Below, one piece after another: positions 8,733-14,132 of a stretch of 14,132 nucleotides of DNA. Numbering within the stretch: position 1 is the stretch's first letter; the number at the start of each line of letters is the position of its first letter. The stretch spans positions 8,461 to 22,592 of the forward strand of contig DOOK01000342.1 of assembly GCA_003512805.1 (NCBI GenBank), in the 5' to 3' direction. The DNA comes from Erwinia sp. Its GTDB lineage: Bacteria; Pseudomonadota; Gammaproteobacteria; Enterobacterales; Enterobacteriaceae. A program made the position numbers and the translations under genes. Under the pieces are notes generated by a model. The model did not search any database. It saw only the letters and a program-made list of their open reading frames with translations, and was not told where the DNA came from.

Positions 8733-10325
8733 ATGACTCTGGCATCCGATTACAGTTGTGACGTGTTAATCATCGGCAGTGGTGCGGCGGGCCTGTCGCT
8801 GGCGCTGCGCCTGGCTGACCACCAGCGGGTAACCGTCCTGAGCAAAGGCCCGATAAATGAAGGCTCCACGCTTTATGCGCAAGGCGGTATTGCCGCCGTT
8901 TTCGATGAAACCGACAGTATCGCCTCGCATGTGGAAGATACGCTGATTGCGGGTGACGGCCTCTGCGATCGGGAGGCGGTTTCCTTTATCGCCAGCAATG
9001 CCCGCCACTGCGTACAATGGCTGATCGATAACGGCATGATGTTTGATAAAGCGGCCCCGGACGGCGGTTACCACCTTACGCGTGAAGGCGGCCACAGCCA
9101 TCGCCGTATTCTGCACAGTGCCGATGCGACCGGTCGGGCAGTAGAAACCACGCTGGTCAGCCAGGCGCTCAGCCATCCCGGCATCACCATTCTTGAGCGC
9201 AGCAATGCGGTCGACTTGATTGTTTCAGATAAAATCGGCCTGCCTGGCGAACGCCGCGTGGTAGGGGCGTGGATTTGGAACCGCAAACGCGAAAAAGTAG
9301 AAACCTGCCGCGCCCGTGCCGTGGTCCTGGCGACGGGCGGTGCCGCCAAAGTTTATCAATATACGACTAACCCTGATGTCGCTTCTGGCGATGGTATTGC
9401 CATGGCCTGGCGAGCAGGCTGTCGCGTGGCTAACCTGGAATTTAACCAGTTTCACCCTACCTGCCTCTACCATCCGGAAGCGAGAAACTTTTTGCTCACC
9501 GAAGCGCTACGGGGCGAAGGTGCGCTACTGAAGCGCCCTGACGGCACGCGCTTCATGCCCGATTTTGACGAGCGAGCCGAACTGGCCCCCAGAGATATCG
9601 TTGCCCGCGCTATCGATCATGAAATGAAGCGGCTGGGTGCGGACTGCATGTATCTGGATATCAGCCATAAATCCCCGGCGTTTATCAGGGCGCACTTTCC
9701 AACTATTAATGAAAAGCTGAAAACGCTGGGCCTGGATCTGACGAAGGAGCCGATTCCCATTGTCCCGGCCGCACACTATACCTGCGGCGGCGTGATGGTG
9801 GATCACTACGGCCGCACCGATCTTAACGGACTGTATGCCATAGGCGAAGTCAGCTATACCGGCCTGCACGGGGCCAACCGCCTTGCCTCTAACTCCCTGC
9901 TGGAGTGCCTAGTTTACGGTTGGTCAGCGGCAGAGAATATCGTTAGCTGGCTTCAGGACGTCGGACCGGTAGAAAGCCTGCCTGCGTGGGACGAAAGTCG
10001 CGTCGACGATTCGGACGAGCAGGTCATTTTGCAACATAACTGGCACGAGCTGCGGCTTTTTATGTGGGATTACATGGGGATAGTGCGTACAACCCGGCGG
10101 CTGGAGCGGGCGCTGCGCCGCATCAATCTGCTCCAGCAGGAAATTGACGACTATTATGCCAACTTCCGTATTTCCAATAACCTTCTGGAACTGCGTAATC
10201 TGGTGCAGGTGGCCGAACTGATGGTGCGCTGCGCGATGGCAAGAAAAGAGAGTCGCGGCCTGCATTACACGCTGGATTATCCCCTGCAGCTGGAGGAAGC
10301 CAGACCCACCATCCTGACGCCTTGA
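8733..10325 (+). CDS. nadB: NadB, L-aspartate oxidase
   Basis: I chose the ATG at 8733, giving 530 residues (E. coli NadB 540). From there the N-terminus [20 protein letters not shown] lines up with the E. coli protein, whereas the 58 extra codons upstream do not. NadB oxidises L-aspartate to iminoaspartate with FAD, the first step of de novo NAD synthesis, and passes it to NadA. The FAD-binding GSGAAG is at residues 15-20. Other family signatures present are [54 protein letters not shown], the substrate-side ALRGEGA...[10 protein letters not shown] region, and [16 protein letters not shown]. The C-terminus lacks about seven residues compared with E. coli. There is no clear Shine-Dalgarno; the NadR operator occupies that position. 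The gene is probably monocistronic. Its TGA abuts the stop of the converging trmN. Confidence 0.97.
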   Translation: MTLASDYSCDVLIIGSGAAGLSLALRLADHQRVTVLSKGPINEGSTLYAQGGIAAVFDETDSIASHVEDTLIAGDGLCDREAVSFIASNARHCVQWLIDNGMMFDKAAPDGGYHLTREGGHSHRRILHSADATGRAVETTLVSQALSHPGITILERSNAVDLIVSDKIGLPGERRVVGAWIWNRKREKVETCRARAVVLATGGAAKVYQYTTNPDVASGDGIAMAWRAGCRVANLEFNQFHPTCLYHPEARNFLLTEALRGEGALLKRPDGTRFMPDFDERAELAPRDIVARAIDHEMKRLGADCMYLDISHKSPAFIRAHFPTINEKLKTLGLDLTKEPIPIVPAAHYTCGGVMVDHYGRTDLNGLYAIGEVSYTGLHGANRLASNSLLECLVYGWSAAENIVSWLQDVGPVESLPAWDESRVDDSDEQVILQHNWHELRLFMWDYMGIVRTTRRLERALRRINLLQQEIDDYYANFRISNNLLELRNLVQVAELMVRCAMARKESRGLHYTLDYPLQLEEARPTILTP

Positions 10326-11063
10326 TTAACGGAACAGATAAAAGTCGCGGGTCAGGCTGCAGTGCGCTTCTGAATAACGCTGATCTGGCCCGCGTATTGT
10401 CATTCTGTCCTGAAACAGCTCGCCCGATTCAGGCGACAGTGCCAACAGCACGCGGTTAGGCGGCCGGTTATCATTGTCAGCAATATCGGTACGGAACCGC
10501 AGATGCCATCCTCGCTGTTGCGCCAGCTCTACCAGCTTGTCGCCTGCCGCTGTCGGCAGCACCACGCAAAAGAAGCCGTCTTCGGTGATCAGCGCTTCGG
10601 CACAGGCCAGCAGGACATCATGCGTCAGATCGGTGGTAGACCGTGCCGAAGCGCGTTCCGGTGTGGCGCATTCGCTGCCCGGGACAAAATAGGGCGGATT
10701 GCTGACAATCAGGGAATAGCGGCGCTCACACTGATTTGTCCAGTGGCGGATATCCCCCTGATGAACGCAAATACGACTGACCCAGGGTGAGGCCATCGCG
10801 TTTTCCTGCGCCTGGACGGCAGCCTGCTCATCCAGCTCAACCGCTTCAACGGTGACGTTTTCACCGGTACGCTGCGCCAGCATCAGGGCAATCAGACCGC
10901 TGCCCGTGCCAATATCCAGCACGGCGGTCGCGCCTGCCACTGGCGCCCATGCGCCCAGCAGCACGCCGTCGGTGCCGACTTTCATAGCGCAGCGATCGTG
11001 CGCGATAAAAAATTGTTTAAAGGTAAAGCCGTTAGGGCGTAATACCGCTTTTTGTTGAGACAT
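10326..11063 (-). CDS. trmN: TrmN6 (YfiC), tRNA1(Val) A37 N6-methyltransferase
   Basis: The 245-residue protein has the same length as E. coli YfiC/TrmN6, which methylates N6 of adenosine 37 in tRNA1(Val) (anticodon cmo5UAC) using S-adenosylmethionine. The SAM-binding motif I reads VLDIGTGSG (residues 48-56). The catalytic NPPY motif of N6-adenine methyltransferases is at 122-125 (VSNPPYF). The family N-terminus [22 protein letters not shown] is well kept, and the C-terminus ends in DFYLFR against AFYLFM in E. coli. The Shine-Dalgarno before the ATG is modest (CAGG). It is transcribed divergently from srmB across 132 bp and converges on nadB with no intergenic base, so no terminator exists between them. 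The central part differs most from E. coli, as expected for a non-essential enzyme. Confidence 0.94.
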   Translation of the reverse strand: MSQQKAVLRPNGFTFKQFFIAHDRCAMKVGTDGVLLGAWAPVAGATAVLDIGTGSGLIALMLAQRTGENVTVEAVELDEQAAVQAQENAMASPWVSRICVHQGDIRHWTNQCERRYSLIVSNPPYFVPGSECATPERASARSTTDLTHDVLLACAEALITEDGFFCVVLPTAAGDKLVELAQQRGWHLRFRTDIADNDNRPPNRVLLALSPESGELFQDRMTIRGPDQRYSEAHCSLTRDFYLFR

Positions 11064-11142
11064 TTAAGCGACCTGAAAGAGAAACGGCGCTAGCATAGGA
11101 CAATTAAGATGCAAGGAAAAGTCATTCATTCCACACAAAGAG

Positions 11143-11171
11143 ATGAAGATCGCGCGCAATCTGTCTATAAT
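11143..11171 (+). promoter_or_regulatory. Sigma70 promoter of srmB
   Basis: A perfect TATAAT at 11166-11171 is preceded at 17 bp by ATGAAG (11143-11148), a weak -35. Transcription would start near 11178, a short leader before the GAGG Shine-Dalgarno (11186-11189) and the ATG at 11196. The support is the consensus -10 and its position in the divergent trmN-srmB gap. Confidence 0.6.
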
Positions 11172-11195
11172 CAGCGCCCCAAACTGAGGTAGACC

Positions 11196-12527
11196 ATGAC
11201 TGTAACCACTTTTTCCGAACTCGAACTTGATGAAAGCCTGCTGGAAGCCCTGCAGGAAAAGGGCTTCACGCGCCCCACGGCAATCCAGGCCGCTGCGATC
11301 CCGCCTGCACTGGAGGGTCGCGACGTTCTGGGTTCGGCACCAACAGGTACAGGCAAAACCGCGGCTTACCTGCTGCCCGCGCTCCAGCATCTGCTGGATT
11401 TCCCGCGCAAAAAATCCGGCCCGCCGCGAATTTTGATCCTGACGCCAACTCGTGAACTGGCGATGCAGGTAGCCGATCAGGCTCGCGAGCTGGCGAAACA
11501 CACCCATCTGGATATCGCGACCATCACCGGCGGCGTGGCTTATATGAACCATGCAGAAGTGTTCAGCGAGAACCAGGACGTGGTGGTCGCCACCACCGGT
11601 CATCTGCTGCAATACATCAAAGAAGAAAATTTTGACTGCCGCGCCGTTGAAACGCTGATCCTTGATGAAGCCGACCGCATGCTGGATATGGGCTTCGCGC
11701 CAGATATCGAAACTATCGCTGCCGAAACTCGCTGGCGTAAGCAAACGCTGCTGTTTTCCGCCACGCTGGAAGGCGACGCGATCAAAGATTTCTCCGAGCG
11801 TCTGCTCAACGAGCCAGTCGAAATTGAAGCTGATCCTGCCCGTCGTGAACGCAAGAAGATCCTGCAGTGGTATTACCGTGCCGATGACGTTAAGCATAAA
11901 ACCGCCCTGCTGCTGCACCTGCTGAAACAGCCGGAAGTCACCCGTTCGGTGATTTTTGTGCGCAAACGTGAGCGTGTGCACGAGCTGTGCGGCTGGCTGC
12001 GTGACGCCGGTATTAACTCCAGCTATCTGGAAGGCGAGCTGGAACAGTTCAAGCGTAATGAAGCGATCAAGCGTGTCGTTGATGGCCGCGTTAACGTGCT
12101 GGTGGCTACCGACGTTGCAGCACGTGGCATCGACATCGACGATGTAAGTCACGTGTTTAACTTTGACCTGCCGCGCACGGCGGATACCTATCTGCACCGT
12201 ATCGGTCGTACCGGCCGCGCGGGCAAAAAAGGCACCGCGATTTCCTTGGTGGAAGCCCATGACTTCCTGCTGCTGGGTAAAATCAGCCGCTACGTCAATG
12301 AACCGCTGAAAGCGCGTACCATTGATGAGCTGCGTCCAACCACGCGTGCACCAAGTGAAAAGCTGAACGGCAAGCCATCGAAGAAAGTGCTGGCGAAGCG
12401 CAAAGAGCAGAAAGAAAAGAAAGAGAGCGAAGAGAAGCCGCGCGTGAAAAAACGCCATCGCGATGCCAAAAACGTTGGCAAGCGTCGTAAGCCAAGCTCG
12501 GCGCCAAAAACTGACAGCGCTGAATAA
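11196..12527 (+). CDS. srmB: SrmB, DEAD-box RNA helicase for 50S ribosome assembly
   Basis: The 443-residue protein (E. coli 444) starts MTVTTFSELELDESLLEALQ. SrmB unwinds or remodels RNA with ATP in early large-subunit assembly, acting with ribosomal proteins L4 and L24. The helicase motifs are in order: Q motif GFTRPTAIQ (23-31), motif I APTGTGKT (48-55), Ia PTREL (84-88), GG (112-113), DEAD (157-160), SAT (188-190), then VFVRKRERV, ATDVAARGID (motif V) and HRIGRTGRAG (motif VI). The C-terminal tail after about residue 385 is highly basic (many Lys and Arg), suited to RNA binding. One oddity: motif Ib, usually TPGR or TTGR, reads TTGH at 133-136. A GAGG lies 6 nt before the ATG. The gene has its own promoter and a strong terminator. 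Confidence 0.97.
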   Translation: MTVTTFSELELDESLLEALQEKGFTRPTAIQAAAIPPALEGRDVLGSAPTGTGKTAAYLLPALQHLLDFPRKKSGPPRILILTPTRELAMQVADQARELAKHTHLDIATITGGVAYMNHAEVFSENQDVVVATTGHLLQYIKEENFDCRAVETLILDEADRMLDMGFAPDIETIAAETRWRKQTLLFSATLEGDAIKDFSERLLNEPVEIEADPARRERKKILQWYYRADDVKHKTALLLHLLKQPEVTRSVIFVRKRERVHELCGWLRDAGINSSYLEGELEQFKRNEAIKRVVDGRVNVLVATDVAARGIDIDDVSHVFNFDLPRTADTYLHRIGRTGRAGKKGTAISLVEAHDFLLLGKISRYVNEPLKARTIDELRPTTRAPSEKLNGKPSKKVLAKRKEQKEKKESEEKPRVKKRHRDAKNVGKRRKPSSAPKTDSAE

Positions 12528-12541
12528 ATACGCTGCCCAAC

Positions 12542-12572
12542 AAAAAACCGCCCTCGACAGGGCGGTTTTTTT
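12542..12572. terminator. Bidirectional intrinsic terminator between srmB and grcA
   Basis: The arms ACCGCCCT (12547-12554) and AGGGCGGT (12559-12566) enclose the loop CGAC. An A-run (12542-12547) precedes them and a run of seven T (12566-12572) follows. On the plus strand it ends srmB 14 nt after the stop. On the minus strand the A-run reads as a U-tract, so it can also end grcA transcripts coming from the right. Confidence 0.93.
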
Positions 12573-12752
12573 ATCTTTATCGGTTTGCTTTTAAAGCGTT
12601 AGCCCGATTTTTTATCTGAAACGTATTTTTCCGGCTACGTTGGTGCGAAAAATATTCCTTACTCGTTAATTAAATCTTATTTTTCAAAAAAGTAGAACAA
12701 ATCTTCCCTGATGTTATTTTCCGCACCTGCCCAACCTTCTTCAGGCGAATTT
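12573..12752. other. AT-rich 3' region of grcA
   Basis: These 180 bp between the terminator and the grcA stop are AT-rich and carry no ORF that looks coding. A loose inverted repeat (GAAAAATA at 12647-12654 and TATTTTTC at 12678-12685, 23-nt loop) is present but AT-only and of doubtful meaning. It would form a long 3' UTR for grcA if the shared terminator is used. Confidence 0.45.
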
Positions 12753-13136
12753 TTACAAACTGGCCGTAAAAGTACGCGTAATCACATCACGTTGCTGTTC
12801 AGGCGTTAACGAGTTAAAACGCACCGCATAACCTGACACGCGGATGGTCAGCTGCGGATATTTTTCCGGATGTTTAACCGCATCTTCCAGCGTTTCCCGG
12901 CGCAGCACGTTAACGTTCAGGTGCTGGCCCCCTTCCACGCGGACTTCCGGCTGTACATCCAGCGGCACGTCGCGGTATTCAAATTGGCCCAAATCGCTTA
13001 CCGGCACAATTTGATCTTCTTTATAGCTGGCTTTAGCGCACACGCAGCGAGCCTCTTTTTTTTCATTATCCAGCAGCCAAAAAGAATTAATTAACGCAGG
13101 ATTGGTTGCTTTGGTGATTTGAATTCCGGAAATCAT
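12753..13136 (-). CDS. grcA: GrcA (YfiD), autonomous glycyl radical cofactor
   Basis: The 127-residue protein has the same length as E. coli GrcA. It resembles the C-terminal end of pyruvate formate-lyase and can replace that part when oxygen has cut the PFL glycyl radical loop. The radical motif [10 protein letters not shown] carries the glycine at position 102, and the block [20 protein letters not shown] is nearly invariant. The N-terminal part differs from E. coli and contains Cys31 and Cys33 (ARCVCAK), where E. coli has a single Cys; a similar Cys pair is, as I recall, found in Yersinia-type proteins. A strong GGGAGG Shine-Dalgarno (13147-13142) is spaced 5 nt from the ATG. Two FNR boxes upstream point to anaerobic activation. 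Transcripts run towards the shared terminator 180 bp past the stop. Confidence 0.96.
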   Translation of the reverse strand: MISGIQITKATNPALINSFWLLDNEKKEARCVCAKASYKEDQIVPVSDLGQFEYRDVPLDVQPEVRVEGGQHLNVNVLRRETLEDAVKHPEKYPQLTIRVSGYAVRFNSLTPEQQRDVITRTFTASL

Positions 13137-13201
13137 TGTTGCCTCCCAGGCGGTTGGTGGCTGACGAGGTATCAGCAGATAAAATTGATCTGTATCCGAT
13201 C

Positions 13202-13207
13202 TATATA
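13202..13207 (-). promoter_or_regulatory. Candidate -10 element of the grcA promoter
   Basis: On the minus strand TATATA (13207-13202) would set the start near 13195. This puts the strong FNR box centre (13236.5) at about -41.5, the class II activator position, and leaves a leader of about 58 nt. The exact start may shift by one or two bases. Confidence 0.6.
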
Positions 13208-13229
13208 ACAGCCTGGAAAGTAAACAGCC

Positions 13230-13243
13230 TTGACCAAAATCAA
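13230..13243. promoter_or_regulatory. FNR box I of grcA
   Basis: TTGAC-CAAA-ATCAA matches the FNR consensus TTGAT-N4-ATCAA at nine of ten bases. Its centre is about 41 bp before the predicted grcA start, so FNR bound here would contact RNA polymerase to activate grcA without oxygen, as known for E. coli yfiD. Confidence 0.82.
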
Positions 13244-13282
13244 AAAGTGAGCGCCCTCAAATCAGCCCGTGTAATCATCTTT

Positions 13283-13296
13283 ATGATTTCCCTCAA
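13283..13296. promoter_or_regulatory. FNR box II (upstream) of grcA
   Basis: ATGAT-TTCC-CTCAA matches the FNR consensus at eight of ten bases and is centred 53 bp upstream of box I. E. coli yfiD has FNR sites at -40.5 and -93.5, also 53 bp apart, where the upstream site lowers expression under full anaerobiosis. The conserved spacing supports the call more than the sequence match alone. Confidence 0.6.
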
Positions 13297-13407
13297 CTTT
13301 GGCGCCTGCTTTTTCCTGATTTATTTGTTCTTTTAAACTTTATTTTAAGTTTGTGCGGCGGTCGATCCGCGCTAAGCTACCCTTTGATTACCCTAAAGGA
13401 GGCGGAC

Positions 13408-14088
13408 ATGGTCAACACGCTGACCTGGCACGATGTGCTGGCAGAGGAAAAAGAGAAACCTTATTTCATCGAAACGTTGTCGATGGTGGCTAAAGAACGT
13501 GCGGCCGGGAAAACCGTTTATCCCCCGCAAAAGGATGTGTTCAATGCTTTTCGCCTGACGGAGTTGGGCGATGTCAAAGTGGTGATCCTCGGCCAGGATC
13601 CGTATCACGGCCCTAATCAGGCTCACGGGCTGGCTTTCTCGGTTCTGCCTGGTGTGGCCGTCCCGCCCTCGCTGGTGAACATGTACAAGGAACTGGTGAC
13701 CGATATTCCGGGATTCCAGCGTCCCAATCATGGTTTTCTGGAGAGCTGGGCGCGTCAGGGCGTGCTGCTGTTGAATACCGTTTTAACTGTAGAGGCGGGG
13801 AAGGCGCATTCTCACGCGCGTTTTGGCTGGGAAACCTTTACCGATCGCGTCATCGCCGTCATTAATGAGCATCGTGAAAACGTGGTGTTTTTGCTGTGGG
13901 GATCGCACGCACAGAAGAAAGGCAGCATTATCGATCGCCAACGCCATCACGTTCTGCAGGCGCCCCATCCTTCCCCACTTTCAGCGCATCGTGGTTTTTT
14001 CGGCTGCGGTCACTTTTCTAAAACCAATGAATGGCTGGAGCAGCATGGCGAGCACCCCATAGACTGGACACCAGTCCTGCCGGCATAG
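13408..14088 (+). CDS. ung: Ung, uracil-DNA glycosylase
   Basis: I chose the ATG at 13408 (226 residues; E. coli Ung 229) because a near-perfect Shine-Dalgarno, AGGAGG (13397-13402), lies 5 nt before it and the protein then starts [20 protein letters not shown] as in the family. An in-frame ATG 19 codons upstream lacks this support. Ung removes uracil from DNA, starting base-excision repair. The water-activating GQDPYHGP motif holds Asp64, and the DNA-intercalation loop [10 protein letters not shown] holds the catalytic His187; both fall at the E. coli positions. [12 protein letters not shown] and [13 protein letters not shown] are other family blocks. The C-terminus ends in PVLPA, three residues shorter than E. 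coli. The gene diverges from grcA and is followed by a terminator. Confidence 0.97.
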   Translation: MVNTLTWHDVLAEEKEKPYFIETLSMVAKERAAGKTVYPPQKDVFNAFRLTELGDVKVVILGQDPYHGPNQAHGLAFSVLPGVAVPPSLVNMYKELVTDIPGFQRPNHGFLESWARQGVLLLNTVLTVEAGKAHSHARFGWETFTDRVIAVINEHRENVVFLLWGSHAQKKGSIIDRQRHHVLQAPHPSPLSAHRGFFGCGHFSKTNEWLEQHGEHPIDWTPVLPA

Positions 14089-14105
14089 TTTCTGACAGCA
14101 GGCAT

Positions 14106-14132
14106 AAAAAAGCACCCGAAGGTGCTTTTTTT
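14106..14132 (+). terminator. Intrinsic terminator after ung
   Basis: The arms GCACC (14112-14116) and GGTGC (14121-14125) with loop CGAA are flanked by six A and seven T, extending the stem to 11 bp. It lies 17 nt past the ung stop at the window end. The A-run could also let it end transcripts from a minus-strand gene to the right. Confidence 0.9.

Noticed and set aside
12098..12105. Chi octamer GCTGGTGG in srmB, with minus-strand copies at 3911-3918, 5144-5151 and 8819-8826
   Set aside because: These are real matches, but Chi is over-represented in enteric coding DNA through codon use and shows no special placement here.
11064..12458. 464-codon open frame on the minus strand opposite srmB
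   Set aside because: It is a shadow of srmB, whose helicase motifs are all in the plus-strand frame; the minus-strand translation shows no recognisable domain.
13351..13407. 19-codon N-terminal extension of ung
   Set aside because: The ATG at 13408 has a near-perfect Shine-Dalgarno at the right distance and gives the known Ung N-terminus.

Overview
The window is a stretch of conserved chromosomal backbone from a member of the Enterobacterales. Gene order matches the Escherichia coli block pdxJ-recO-era-rnc-lepB-lepA-rseC-rseB-rseA-rpoE / nadB / trmN(yfiC) / srmB / grcA / ung. Every protein is recognisable by full-length similarity to the E. coli one, but divergence in LepB, RseA, RseC and TrmN shows it is not Escherichia. 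Some residues (the second cysteine of GrcA, details of Ung) look more like Erwiniaceae (Pantoea/Erwinia) or Yersinia-type sequences. That placement is a judgement from memory, not a computed result.

Left part (1-8371, all on the minus strand, so transcription runs right to left): rpoE encodes the envelope-stress sigma factor SigmaE. It is followed by rseA (anti-sigma), rseB (periplasmic sensor/protector) and rseC (inner-membrane protein), with tight TAATG and ATGA junctions. After a 271-bp gap come lepA (EF4) and lepB (signal peptidase I), then a structured leader and the rnc-era-recO set (RNase III, Era GTPase, RecO), and finally the start of pdxJ, cut by the window edge.

Right part: nadB (plus strand) diverges from rpoE across a 361-bp control region. 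That region holds a near-consensus SigmaE promoter for rpoE, a possible rseD-like leader ORF whose stop overlaps the rpoE start, and a perfect NadR operator 2 bp before the nadB start codon. nadB and trmN (minus) converge with no spacer between their stop codons. trmN and srmB (plus) diverge. srmB ends in a strong terminator whose A and T tracts let it also serve the converging grcA (minus). grcA and ung (plus) diverge across a region with two FNR boxes 53 bp apart, the spacing known for the E. coli yfiD promoter. ung is followed by a terminator at the window end.

Functionally the block combines envelope-stress signalling (rpoE-rseABC), protein export and translation (lepB, lepA), RNA and ribosome maturation (rnc, era, srmB, trmN), DNA repair (recO, ung), cofactor synthesis (nadB, pdxJ) and anaerobic rescue of pyruvate formate-lyase (grcA). 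I found no mobile element, CRISPR array, tRNA or rRNA gene, and no sign of a new multi-gene system. The points worth a second look are regulatory: the rpoE leader, the nadB operator position, the rnc leader folds, the FNR architecture, and one unusual residue in SrmB.
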